From an uncultured Ureaplasma sp. (GTDB taxonomy: Bacteria; Bacillota_I; Bacilli_A; Mycoplasmatales; Mycoplasmoidaceae), in contig CADAXN010000004.1 in NCBI GenBank assembly GCA_902791895.1, positions 1 to 41,322 of the forward strand: a stretch of DNA of 41,322 bases, in the 5' to 3' direction. The notes below the pieces were generated by a model. It was not told the origin of the DNA. It did not search any database and worked only from the letters and a program-made list of their open reading frames with translations. Of this stretch, positions 20,412-29,896 are shown one piece after another. How positions within the stretch are numbered: position 1 is the stretch's first letter; the number at the start of each line of letters is the position of its first letter. Made by a program: the position numbers and the translations under genes.

Positions 20412-22151
20412 TTATTTCTTGTTTCGAATTTGTTTTTTAATAAGTTTTAAAAATTCGCTAAATGAAACTGTAATTTCATCTGCTTTTCCGTATTGACGGT
20501 AAGTTACAGCGTTATTTTCAACTTCCTTATCACCAATAACTACTTGGTAAGGAATTTTCTTAATTTGAGCTTCTCTAATCTTCTTAGATAGTCTTTCATC
20601 GCTATTGTCGATTCTAGCTCTAATTTGATTTTTAATCATCATTAATTGTAACTTACGAGCAAATTCATATTGTTTATCACTTACAGGGATAAACATTACT
20701 TGAATTGGTGATAATCATAAAGGTAAAACACCCTTAGTTTGTTCTAATAGGATAGCTAAGTAACGTTCAAATGTTCCAATGATTCCTGCATGAATAAATA
20801 CTGGAACTTCTTTTTCTCCAGTAGATCCAATGTATTCAAGTTTGAATCTATCTGGTAATAAGAAGTCTAATTGAATAGTTGAAACAGTTATAATGTGTCC
20901 TAGTACAGTTTTAATTTGCATATCAATCTTAGGACCATAGAAAGCAGCTTCACCAATAACTTCTTTATAAGGAATCTTTAATGATTTTAATGCAGCTCTT
21001 AATTGATTTTCAGCACTTTCTCACATCTTGTTATTGTCAAAGAATTTTTCTTTATTCTTTGGATCACGAAGTGACAATTCAACAGAATAAATTGAAGTTC
21101 CAAGAACTTTGTGAGCTTTAACAATAAGATTGTAAACACGTTTAATTTCACTATTAATTTGACTGTGCATTAAAATAGTGTGAGTGTCAACTAGTTGCAT
21201 TTGTCTTACACGTTCAAGTCCAGTTAATGCACCACTAGATTCATAACGGTGTTGAATACCAAATTCAGCAATTCTATATGGTAATTCACGATATGAATGT
21301 GGTTTTTGTTGATAAGTTACAATGTGGTGAGGACAATTCATTGGTTTAAGAACAAATTCTTCATCATCAACCTTTAATGGAGTGAACATATTTTCACGGT
21401 AGTGATTTCAATGTCCTGAAATTTTATATAAATCAATTGTTCCTAAAACTGGAGTTTGTACAAATTTATATTCATTTTCACTTAGAAGTTCTTTACAGAA
21501 ATTTTCAATTTCAAATTTAATATTTGTACCATTTTCTAATCAAATTGGTAAACCTTGGCCAATTCTAGTATCAAAACAGAATAATTCTAAATCAGCACCA
21601 ATTTTTCTGTGATCTCTTTCATTTTTTTCGATTAAGAATTTTTTGTATTCTTTGAAGTCATCAACATTTTCGCGAGCCCAACCTTCAATAGCAACTAATT
21701 GTTCATTACCGGCATCAGAGTTAAAATACTGACCAGAAACATTAGTTAATTCTATTAAATCAGCTTTTGATATTTTCTTCAATTCTAAATCAGGGCAGGT
21801 ATCAACAAAATCTTTTCCGATACGGATAATTTCAATTGATTTACCAGGTGCATTTTTAATTTCAACAAGTTTATATTTGTTGTCAGCAAAAATTTTATTT
21901 GCTTCAGCTTTAGTTATTTTTTCATATGAAACATTTAAAGCACGATCAATGTTTTTTTGAATGTACTTCTTAATACGTTTGAAGTCATTACTTGAAATTT
22001 TTGTATTATCAGGCAATTTAAAACTATAACGGAAACCAACTTCAGTAAGTGATCTTTCCCCAAGTTTAACGGGATGATACATTTCTAATATTGATTTTGC
22101 AAGTAGTTCACTTGCAAATATGTTAATTTTATCTAATTTGTTTAATTGCAT
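20412..22151 (-). CDS. thrS: Threonyl-tRNA synthetase, editing site degenerate
   Basis: Charges tRNA-Thr. At 579 aa it is shorter than the usual 640: the N-terminal TGS domain is missing. Residues 1-155 are the second editing domain, but the H-x-x-x-H pair is replaced (NIFAS, 10-14, then ELLA) and the 'D-x-C-x-G-P-H' motif reads [10 protein letters not shown] (D117, C119, no His). The class II catalytic core is intact: MNCPHH (zinc Cys), [14 protein letters not shown] (motif 2 region with zinc His), [19 protein letters not shown] (motif 3), followed by the anticodon-binding domain ending near the C-terminus. ATG at 22151 is chosen for its AAAGGA ribosome binding site, over an in-frame TTG upstream. 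Confidence 0.95.
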
Positions 22152-22180
22152 TTTATTTCCTTTCAATTGTTTTAAATAAA

Positions 22181-22531
22181 TTATTTTGCGTTAGTTGTTG
22201 TATTATCACTGTTTTTTGTTATGGTGTCATCCGTTGATACATCAAGAATTTTGTTTACTAAAATTCTTGTGTATAAATCTTTGTTCTTTGAGATTTTTGT
22301 GTGTAATTCACCTTCAATTACAACATGTGCATTAGGATTTTTCTCCACAATTTCTGCTAGTTGTTTTGATAATGGTGAAAGCGCGTAGATAGAAAAATAA
22401 TCATCTCATTTAAAATTAACCATTTTTCTTTCTTGTTTTAATTGTGCAAAGTAAATGAACTTATTAGATGTACTAAAAGATCCATTTACAATGTTACCTT
22501 CAATAATAACTTTATTAACTAACTTACTCAT
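22181..22531 (-). CDS. Probable single-strand DNA-binding (SSB-like) OB-fold protein
   Basis: A 116-aa protein with an SSB-like layout: SKLVNKVIIEGNIVN at the start (compare 'nkv.liGrl'), a central WDDYFSIYALSPLSKQLAEI, HVVIEGELHTKISKNKDLYT (compare 'v.veGrl..r.y.....'), then RILVNKILDV, and a polar T/N-rich tail. It lacks the acidic C-terminal tip of typical SSB. Order and strand pattern support an OB fold, but identity is low, and a second, standard SSB may exist elsewhere. It is 29 nt upstream of thrS on the same strand. Its promoter overlaps that of the divergent membrane gene. Confidence 0.5.
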
Positions 22532-22542
22532 ACTATGTGTAT

Positions 22543-22552
22543 ATTATATAAT
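22543..22552. promoter_or_regulatory. Palindromic bidirectional -10 element
   Basis: ATTATATAAT, identical to 5704-5713 and 29859-29868. The minus-strand TATAAT is 11 nt from the SSB-like ATG; the plus-strand one is 23 nt from the membrane-protein ATG. Neither gene has a Shine-Dalgarno. Confidence 0.55.
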
Positions 22553-22575
22553 TATTAACAAATTATATACGTATT

Positions 22576-23652
22576 ATGATTGTGGATTTAAAACGACTTA
22601 CATTAGCGAAAAATGATTATGACAAATTTAAATTGTTATTAAAACGTAAACATAACATAAAATCATCAACATTTTGATTAGCATGGGTTGGTCTTCTATT
22701 AGGACTTGCATGTTGCATGATTAATATTTGAAATATTTTATTGCCAGAAAACGCTAATTTATCTGTTTATGGTGCAGTTTGATCAAAATTGTTATTCAAC
22801 TTTTTTGGTTATTTTACTCAACAGTCAAATATTATTGTAATCTTTGCTTACTTTTTGTTTTTAACATGTTTTAGAACAAAAATATTTAATAATCGCAATT
22901 TGTTAGTTGCTGTAGGAATATATATCAATACAACAATGATAACTTATTGATTGGTAATGTTCCCAGAATGAGTTATGGGAACATTAAGTACTTATGCATG
23001 ATGATCAATTTTTTCAACTTTAGCATTTCACTTATTTTGTCCAATCATTTATGATTTGTTTTTACTTATTAACGTTAATTACCCTTATAAAAAAATAAAA
23101 AATCCGATGAACCGGATTCACACAAAATATTTTGTTACATATGTATTGATTTACACTGAAATATATGCAATATTTGCAGTAATGATTAATTTTATTCGAT
23201 TACCAGTTAGTGCATTTCGTACAGATGCTACTGATCTTGATGGTAATCTTGTTAACATAATGATTGAGCATCATCCTTATGCCTCTATATACAACATTAT
23301 CACTAATTTTAATCAACAGTGTTGGAATATTGTTTATTCTAATCCATTGCATCCTGATTTAGGCGTATGTTTTGATGTCAATTCAAATGGACAAATTTTC
23401 TATATTTTATTGGTATTCCCAGTAGGAACAATTCTAGCGGCTAATTTTATCTGAATTATTTGGGTAAATAATCATAAGTCAACTCCAAATTCAATGCGAA
23501 TCGATGTGTTGAGAGAAAATGTTATGATTAATGAAGAAAACAAAAACATTTATCGTAAACATCTTATGAAATTTAAAAAAATAATTGGAATTTCATCAAA
23601 AAAGAACAAAAAGAAAAACAATACAAAAAAAGGAAAGAAAAATGGCAAATAA
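22576..23652 (+). CDS. Multi-pass membrane protein of unknown function
   Basis: A 358-aa protein with about seven predicted helices and a strongly basic C-terminal tail (from about residue 330, mostly K and N). It has a FFGYFTQQSNIIVIFAYFLF segment near residue 75, resembling the 'YfT.qSN' motif of the mycoplasma DUF1600-type and related membrane families, and a long polar loop around residues 215-270 facing outside. Trp residues are mostly TGA. No function is assigned. The gene overlaps the start of the NifU-like gene by 11 nt, so the two are likely cotranslated. Confidence 0.7.
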
Positions 23653-23881
23653 TTTATCCGTTGAACAAAGAATTAATGATTTATTACAAACATTAAAAAT
23701 TTATATTAATGCTGATGGAGGGGATGTTGAATTTGTTAAATACAAAGACAATATTCTTACTTTAAAGATTACAGGTAAATGTGTTGGGTGCCCTTTTGTT
23801 GATAATACATTCGATGAGGGTGTTAAGTTTGCTTTAATGCAAGAAATTAAAGAAATCAAAGACGTTAAATTCATTTATTAA
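23642..23881 (+). CDS. NifU C-terminal domain (Nfu-type) iron-sulfur carrier
   Basis: A 79-aa single-domain protein with YINADGGDVEFV and GKCVGCPFVDNTFDEGVKFA. C47-x-x-C50 is the conserved pair that holds a [4Fe-4S] cluster in a homodimer and delivers it to target enzymes. An alternative, longer reading upstream is rejected: GGAAAG stands five bases before this ATG and the domain starts here. It lies downstream of, and overlaps, the membrane-protein gene. Notable because mollicutes keep few iron-sulfur functions. Confidence 0.88.
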   Translation: MANNLSVEQRINDLLQTLKIYINADGGDVEFVKYKDNILTLKITGKCVGCPFVDNTFDEGVKFALMQEIKEIKDVKFIY

Positions 23882-23912
23882 TCTGTTAAAATAACAAAAA
23901 GCGACTACTGCT

Positions 23913-23990
23913 CTATGCAATAATTACTTTTATTTTTAAGTTTGTTTTTTGAATTTAAGCAAAAATATCACAACAATAGAATTGCATAGG
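23913..23990. repeat. Long intergenic inverted repeat with inner stem
   Basis: CTATGCAAT (23913-23921) and ATTGCATAG (23982-23990) form a perfect 9-bp outer stem. Within it TTAAGTT and AATTTAA, flanked by T- and A-runs, can make an inner stem around a TGTTTTTTG loop. It fills the gap between the NifU-like gene and tRNA-Lys. It has no coding potential and is not a standard terminator, since the closing arm is followed by GGGATATT. It could be a structured RNA or a small mobile remnant. Confidence 0.4.
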
Positions 23991-24010
23991 GATATTTAGC
24001 TCATTAAAAT

Positions 24011-24040
24011 AAAAAAAATACACTTGCAAAAAGTGTATTT
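24011..24040 (-). terminator. Terminator of tRNA-Lys
   Basis: Minus-strand stem of 10 bp (AAATACACTT/AAGTGTATTT, loop TTTGC) followed by a long T-tract, 5 nt after the tRNA 3' end. Confidence 0.85.
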
Positions 24041-24044
24041 TGTA

Positions 24045-24121
24045 TGGTGGTCTGTGAGGGGATCGAACCCGCGACCCGATGATTAAGAGTCATCTGCTCT
24101 ACCAAGCTGAGCTAACAGACC
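24045..24121 (-). tRNA. tRNA-Lys (anticodon CTT)
   Basis: 77 nt with an encoded CCA end. Acceptor GGTCTGT pairs with ACAGACC; D-arm GCTC/GAGC; anticodon stem GATGA/TCATC with loop CTCTTAA, giving CTT; T-loop TTCGATC. The T-stem has one C-U mismatch (GCGGG against CCCTC). It reads AAG codons. It is downstream of smpB on the same strand but has its own TATAAT box at 24135. Confidence 0.95.
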
Positions 24122-24134
24122 GTTAGTATATGAT

Positions 24135-24140
24135 ATTATA
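24135..24140 (-). promoter_or_regulatory. -10 box of tRNA-Lys
   Basis: TATAAT on the minus strand, 13 nt from the mature 5' end; a second TATAAT lies 15 nt farther upstream (24150-24155). Confidence 0.5.
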
Positions 24141-24261
24141 CCAATATCCATTATAGCTTAGTTGCAATTTTTAAATTATTAGATATTATTGAATGATCTA
24201 AATACAAAACTCATTCTAAACCATTTCTTCAATCTATAATAACCATATTTGTAAATAAAAC

Positions 24262-24696
24262 TTAAATAAATTTTTTAATTTCTCGCCTTAGGTCACGATT
24301 TTTAATGTCTTGACGCTTATCAGCGACATTTTTTGATTTACATAAAGCAATCTCCAATTTTATGTTGTTATTTTTAAAATAGACAACATTTGGAATGCAA
24401 GCTAATCGTTCTTTTTTAATTCTGAATTGTAGATTAGCAATTTCTTTTTTATGTAGAAGTAATTTACGCGTCCTTTCAGGTGGAAGCTGTAAACCGCCTG
24501 CTTCTTTATATGGAGCAATGTACATATTTAATAAGTAAGCTTCATTGTGTTTGAAAACAATGAATGCTTGATCAATATTTGCATTTGCTTTTACAATTGA
24601 TTTTACCTCATATCCTTTTAATGAAATACCAGCTTCAATGGTTTCAATAATATGGTAATTTACATGTAATTTTTTATTTCTAAAAAGAATGTGCAT
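24262..24696 (-). CDS. smpB: SsrA-binding protein SmpB
   Basis: Carries tmRNA to stalled ribosomes for trans-translation. The 144-aa protein has the complete family pattern: ETIEAGISLKGYEVKSIVKA, AYLLNMYIAPY, PPERTRKLLLHKKEIANL, IPNVVYFKNNNIKLEIALCK and the basic tail CKSKNVADKRQDIKNRDLRR, whose lysines and arginines enter the ribosomal channel. Start supported by TAGGTAAAATT. It follows rnr after 4 nt in the conserved secG-rnr-smpB order. The ssrA gene is not in this window. Confidence 0.96.
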   Translation of the reverse strand: MHILFRNKKLHVNYHIIETIEAGISLKGYEVKSIVKANANIDQAFIVFKHNEAYLLNMYIAPYKEAGGLQLPPERTRKLLLHKKEIANLQFRIKKERLACIPNVVYFKNNNIKLEIALCKSKNVADKRQDIKNRDLRREIKKFI

Positions 24697-24700
24697 AATT

Positions 24701-26881
24701 TTACCTATTACCTAAATGTTTTACTAATTCAAAGTCAATTCTTTTTGACAATTTATCAGCAGCAATGACTTTAACTTTTACTTTTGTTCCCATCGTAAAT
24801 CTTTGGCCTTTTGTTCTACCAATCAATTCATTTGTAGATTCTACATATGTGTAGAAGTCATCTTTGAAATTTTGCAATCTTATTAAACCTTCAATCGTAT
24901 TATCAAGTTCAACAAAAGCACCAAATGAATTGATTGTTGAAACAAAACCAATAAATTCTTCGCCAAGATGACGAGTCATGTATTCAGCAAATTTCATCGC
25001 ATTAACTTCACGTTCACATTCGATGGCTATAACTTCATTTTTAGAAGATAACTTTGTTATCTCTTTTAGATTATTTTCAAGAGTTAGACGTTGTTGATCT
25101 GTATAATTTTTTCTGTCGAATAAGTACATTCAAAATATTCTGCCAACAATTAAATCTGGATATCTTCTAATTGGTGAAGTAAAATGTGTATAGTTTTCTA
25201 AAGCTAATCCAAAGTGGCCGATGTTTTTGGTATCATATTCAGCTTTAGCCAAACAACGAAGCATCAAAATGTTAATTAAATCCATGTTTGGATTGTCTTT
25301 ATTAACTTCAAATCAAATGCTGATGTCTTTAGGTTTTATATTACTTAAATCAGTTGTAATTTTGAAATTAAGTTTTTTAGTTTCAAGCAACATTCTTTTA
25401 ATTTTGTCTTCATTAGGTTTATCGTGGACACGATAAACGAAAGGAAGATTATGTTTATGAGCAAATAAAGTTACACATTCATTAGCTTGAAGCATAAAAT
25501 TTTCAATCATATTTTGCGCTATTCCAGTTACATGCAATTTAATTTCAATTGGAAAACCCGTCTCATCAAGAGTGATTTCAACTTCTGGAATTGTGAAATT
25601 AATATAGCCTCTATCGAATTTGGTCTTATCTAATATTTTGTGAAGTTCTTTAGCATGATCAAGCATTTGTCTAATTTCTTGCGTATCATTTTCTAAAGAA
25701 TTAGTTCCTGCAAAATATTCATTAACTTCATCATAACAGAATCGACGACAACTTTTAATATATGATGGGTAAACATCATAGTTTATTATTTTGCCTTCTA
25801 AATCAATGTCGATTTCGCAAGTCATTGTTAGTCTAACTGCATTGTAGTTAAGGGAACAAATATCATCAGATAAAATATGCGGTAACATTGGGATAACTCT
25901 ATCAGTTAGATAGATTGAACACCCTCTCTTTAGAGCTTCTTGATCAAGGATTGAATCAGGCCTTACGTAGTGCGCTACATCAGCAATTGAAACATATAAC
26001 TTATATGTTTTATCGCTATTTTTAATCACACAAATAGCATCGTCAAAGTCTTTTGAAGTTTTAGGATCAATAGTTACAATTGGTAGTGAAGTTAAATCAC
26101 GACGAATTTTCTTTTGTTTTTCATCGAGATTTACTTGCAAAGTTTTAGAATAGTTTAATAATTTATCACTAAAATCTGGCTCAACACCTTTATTAACAAC
26201 AACAGATAGAATATCAACACCAACATCTGATTTGTGTCCAAGAATTCTTGAAACATAACCGTATGCATTTTTATTTTCGTATTTTTTAATTTTTACTAGA
26301 ATCTTTTGGTTATCTACTAAACCTTCAATATCATCCAAAATGATATTGTAATACATTTTTTCATCATCAGGTTTAACAGTGTAACCATCCTTCGTTTTGT
26401 TAAACAAGCAGACAAAAAAGTCTTTTTCATGCTTAATTATTTTAGTAACTACAGCATCAATAAGTTCATTCTCTTTACGGTTTGATTCCATTGTTTGAAA
26501 GGTAACACGGTCATTATCAAGAGCACCATTTAAATTTATTCGGTGAACAAAATATTTAGATTTTGTTTCATTATCTAGTGTAATAAAGCCCAACTTATTA
26601 GAATTGATTCTAATTGTTCCTTCATAAGTATGAGAAGTATCAATAGTTCCGTTTATGTATCCAATAACTAAATGTTTAGAACTATTAAGCTCTTTTAATG
26701 AACCAAACTCAATCATTTCATTTATTGCTTCATTGAACACGCTAACTGGAATAAAACAATTAGAAGCATTGTTTCCAATTGTTTTTTTCAAAAGAATATT
26801 ACGTGGGATAGGATAGTTTTCTAAGCTTACTATCTCAATAATTAATTTTTCTAATTGTGACTTTGTAATAAATTTCTTCAT
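24701..26881 (-). CDS. rnr: Ribonuclease R
   Basis: 3'-to-5' exoribonuclease, the main RNA-degrading exonuclease in mollicutes, also linked to trans-translation. The 726-aa product shows cold-shock-like N-terminal domains, the RNB core with [19 protein letters not shown] (metal-binding Asp cluster) and [20 protein letters not shown] plus [20 protein letters not shown], and a C-terminal S1 domain ([17 protein letters not shown]). TGA(Trp) at 25313 splits the naive reading frame. The ATG comes directly after two stop codons ending secG, with no Shine-Dalgarno, so initiation probably depends on coupling. Confidence 0.96.
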
Positions 26882-26884
26882 TTA

Positions 26885-27115
26885 TTACTTAATGACACGA
26901 TAAACAATACAAACAACCATGAGAACTAAAACTAATGAAAACATTACCATTTGCATTACTTTTATAAATCCACGGTCTTTGGTTTTTTTGAATAATTCAA
27001 GGTCTTGTCCGGCCATAGCACTTAGACCAGAAGTCGAACCACTTGGAGATAACAACAAACCGATGATTGTTGCAAGTGACCCGATGACAATTAATAGTAT
27101 TGACCCTCAATCCAT
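26885..27115 (-). CDS. secG: Preprotein translocase subunit SecG
   Basis: Small subunit of the SecYEG channel. The 76-aa protein starts MDWGSILLIVIGSLATIIG, then the SecG-typical loop SPSGSTSGLSAMAGQDLELF and FKKTKDRGFIKVMQ, and a second helix MVMFSLVLVLMVVCIVYRVI. Two helices joined by a G/S-rich loop fit the family. Trp2 is TGA. The TATAAT box is 10 nt before the ATG, and no ribosome binding site is present. It leads the secG-rnr-smpB operon. Confidence 0.92.
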
Positions 27116-27125
27116 AGTGATGAAT

Positions 27126-27131
27126 ATTATA
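27126..27131 (-). promoter_or_regulatory. -10 box of secG-rnr-smpB, leaderless
   Basis: TATAAT on the minus strand ends 10 nt before the secG ATG. It drives the whole operon. Confidence 0.5.
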
Positions 27132-27255
27132 TATATTATTTTATTTCCATAACAATTTATTTCAAGGAAAGATATTCCCAAACACAAAAACGTGCTTTTG
27201 AGTGCTATTGTTGTGATGTTAAATAAAAAATCAGGATGAGCAGATTTTAAAATAT

Positions 27256-28557
27256 TTAAGCAATTACTTTAAGAACTGGCGGAATGTCTTTTTCTTTTTT
27301 AGGAGAAATTGACATGTTTTTATGGAAATCATTGATTGTTTCAGCTTTAATAGGTTTTGAAGAATACAAAATTGCTACAGTTTCATTTTTTTCAACTTTA
27401 GCATTTGTTGGTTTCGATAATAAAATACCAGCTTGGTAATCGATTTTACCAGTTTTTTTAAGTCTTCCAGCACCTAAAGCTAAAGAAATAAGACCGATTT
27501 CTTTAGTTGAATTGTATTTTAGATATCCAGAACTTGTAGCTTTTATTTCATGTTGGTATTTTGGTTCAAAGAAATTATTATTTTGAAGAGATTTTCTACA
27601 AGCACCTTGAGCAACTGCTCAATCGATAAAAGCTTTAATTGCTGATTTATTTCTAATAACTTCATTTACTTTCTTTTCTGCTTGAGATCTTGTTTTTGCT
27701 TTACCTGTTGCTGTTAAGATGTCAATCATAAAATCAAAGATTAATTTTTTTAGATGTTGATTTTCAAAAATGCCATTTAAAAAATTAATTGCTTCTTTAA
27801 CTTCAATAGCATTGCCAACACTTGTACCAAGCGGTTGATTCATATCAGTGATATGAATAATAGCTTTTCGATTGAATCTCTTGAATAATTTCATCATTAA
27901 TTTTGATAATTCAATTGCTTCACTTAAAGTTTTTGTAAATGATCCACTTCCAACTTTAACATCTAGAAAAACAAAATCTGTGGCTAATGCAAGTTTTTTG
28001 GAAACAATGCTTGCCGCAATTAATGGGATGGAATTAACTGTACAAGTCGCATTTCTTAATGCATAAATTTTCTTATCTGCAGGTGTGATATTTTTAGTTT
28101 GTGAAGTGATAAACATTCCTACGGAATTTAGTAATTTTTTGCATTCAGGAATTTGTAAATCAGTATTAACACCGATTGATGCTAACTTGTCAATAGTTCC
28201 ACCTGTGTGTCCTAAACCTTTACCTGATATTTTTGCAACTTTAATTCCACATGCTGCACAAATTGGGCCAAGAATTAAAGATACTTTATCACCTACTCCA
28301 CCAGTAGAATGCTTATCGATAATTACGCCTTTAGTTTCCTTAAAATCAATTGTTTCACCAGATTCTAAATAAGCTTTAGTTAAATAGTATGTTTCGTCCT
28401 CATTTAGACCAATAAGGTTTATTGCCATCAATAAACTAGCTGCTTGGTAGTTCGTAATTATGTTATGTTTTACATATCCATTTACAAAATACTCAATCTC
28501 TTCCTTAGTTAATGCTAACTTGTTCTTTTTATTTTGGATTATCGAGATGATATTCAT
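27256..28557 (-). CDS. deoA: Pyrimidine-nucleoside/thymidine phosphorylase
   Basis: Splits thymidine or uridine with phosphate into base and (deoxy)ribose-1-phosphate. The 433-aa product has the family signature region IDKHSTGGVGDKVSLILGP, KISGKGLGHTGGTIDKL, KIYALRNATCTVNSIPLIAA, FVFLDVKVGSGSF and DMNQPLGTSVGNAIEV. All phosphate and nucleoside contacts recognisable in the family appear present. TGA(Trp) lies at 27619. Whether it prefers thymidine (DeoA) or is a Pdp cannot be told from sequence. It begins 2 nt after the deoC stop and is the last gene of the deoD-deoC-deoA operon. Confidence 0.93.
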
Positions 28558-28559
28558 AA

Positions 28560-29210
28560 TTATTTAATTAAACTAGTTCCTTTGCTTGTTCCAATACGAT
28601 TAGCACCAGCTTTAATCATCTTTAGCATTTCATCTTTAGTTTTAATTCCACCAGAAGCTTTAATTAGTAAAGAATCTTTAACAGTTTTCTTTAGAAGTTT
28701 AATATCTTCTAAACATGCTCCACCAATTGAAAAACCAGTTGATGTTTTTACAAAATCAGCTTTTGCATTTTTAATGCATTTGCAAATTTCAACTTTTTCT
28801 TTGTCAGATAATAAGCAAGTTTCAATGATAACTTTTAAGATTTTCTTGCCACATGCTTTTTTAACAGCAGCAATTTCATTTGTTAAGTATTTGTAATCTT
28901 TTTCTTTTAGTTTACCAACATTGATTACCATGTCGATTTCTTGTGCACCATTTTTAATTGCATCCTTAGTTTCAAAAACTTTAGTTTCTGTAGTATTTGC
29001 ACCTAGAGGAAATCCAATAACGGTACAAACTTTTACTTTAGTACCTTTAAGTTCTTTTGTGGCAAATTCTACAAAGCAAGGGTTTACACAAACACTTGCA
29101 AATTTAAATTTTTTAGCTTCATTACACAAAATTTTAATTTCTTTTTTTGTTGTTTGTGGTTTTAAAGATGTGTGATCAATAAATTGACTATAAGTTGTAA
29201 TTTTTTTCAT
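28560..29210 (-). CDS. deoC: Deoxyribose-phosphate aldolase
   Basis: Converts deoxyribose-5-phosphate to acetaldehyde and glyceraldehyde-3-phosphate, feeding nucleoside carbon into glycolysis. The 216-aa protein has [73 protein letters not shown], and FVKTSTGF with Schiff-base K155, then [12 protein letters not shown] with the second active-site lysine, and ANRIGTS. Good Shine-Dalgarno (AAGGAG). It sits between the broken deoD and deoA. Confidence 0.96.
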   Translation of the reverse strand: MKKITTYSQFIDHTSLKPQTTKKEIKILCNEAKKFKFASVCVNPCFVEFATKELKGTKVKVCTVIGFPLGANTTETKVFETKDAIKNGAQEIDMVINVGKLKEKDYKYLTNEIAAVKKACGKKILKVIIETCLLSDKEKVEICKCIKNAKADFVKTSTGFSIGGACLEDIKLLKKTVKDSLLIKASGGIKTKDEMLKMIKAGANRIGTSKGTSLIK

Positions 29211-29223
29211 ATTTTTTCTCCTT

Positions 29224-29825
29224 CTATTTAAGTGTTGTTGCAGCTTCTAAAGCAATAGTAACCATATTTTTGAAAGTTGTTTGTCTTTCAATTGGACTTA
29301 ATGCTTTATGATTTATTAAACTATCACTGCATGTCAATATTGTGATAGCTTCTTTTTTTGAACGAATAGCATTTGCATATAATCCAAATGCTTCCATTTC
29401 TAACATTTGTGCATTACCAGTGATTTTCTTTAATTGAGCAACATTGTATTTTGAATAAAATGCGTCTTCACTGTTAACTCTACCCATATGATAAGGTATT
29501 TTGTTCTTTTTAGCAGCTTTTACTAAAGCGTCTAAAAGAATTTTACTTGGTTTTAGTACTTTATTCTTAACTTTTACCCCAATTTCTTCTGCATAGTGTG
29601 ATTCACTGAATGCTTCAGCAGCGATAAAAGTATCACCAATATCAATGCTTTTATCAATAGATCCGGCTGATCCAACACGAATAATGTATACATGCCTCTA
29701 ACTTGGTTAACAAGTTTTACTTTTTTTAGAAAGTTTTCAGCAATCCATTTTGCTCTTAATGGGTCACCAGGCATTAAAACTATTTTCGCAATATCACTTT
29801 TTTTAGCATCTATATGTGTACTCAT
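29224..29825 (-). pseudogene. deoD: Purine nucleoside phosphorylase with internal deletion and frameshift
   Basis: The start is a normal DeoD N-terminus: [35 protein letters not shown] and VNQVRGM (about 45 residues). The frame then breaks, and [18 protein letters not shown] resumes in another frame around 29685, running intact to the stop with [38 protein letters not shown] and CSDSLINHK. About 38-40 residues normally between 'RGM' and 'IIRVGS' (the G-x-Y-x-G...M-G-x-G-M-G-x-P-S segment) are gone, so this is a deletion of over 100 nt not divisible by three. The 153-aa distal part still has its catalytic loop Asp. A Shine-Dalgarno (GGAG) and promoter remain. Confidence 0.85.
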
Positions 29826-29858
29826 CTTATTCTCCTTTACTAAGTGATTACTTTGTTA

Positions 29859-29868
29859 TTATATAATT
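29859..29868. promoter_or_regulatory. Palindromic bidirectional -10 element
   Basis: ATTATATAAT, third copy of the element at 5704 and 22543. Minus strand: promoter of deoD-deoC-deoA, with GGAG in the leader. Plus strand: promoter of ppa, whose leader also has GGAG. Confidence 0.6.
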
Positions 29869-29896
29869 ATTGCATTAATAAAATATGGAGAGCAAA

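Noticed and set aside
23585-23641. N-terminal extension of the NifU-like protein
   Set aside because: The extra residues are an out-of-frame reading of the membrane gene's basic tail; a good ribosome binding site precedes the ATG at 23642.
23967-27214. A 13-nt sequence (ATCACAACAATAG) shared in opposite orientation by the gaps at 23.97 kb and 27.20 kb
   Set aside because: Matches of this length are expected by chance in 41 kb of AT-rich DNA; flanks do not align.
27872-28372. Plus-strand open frames opposite deoA
   Set aside because: Shadows of a conserved enzyme; no start signals and hydrophobic composition typical of antisense reading.
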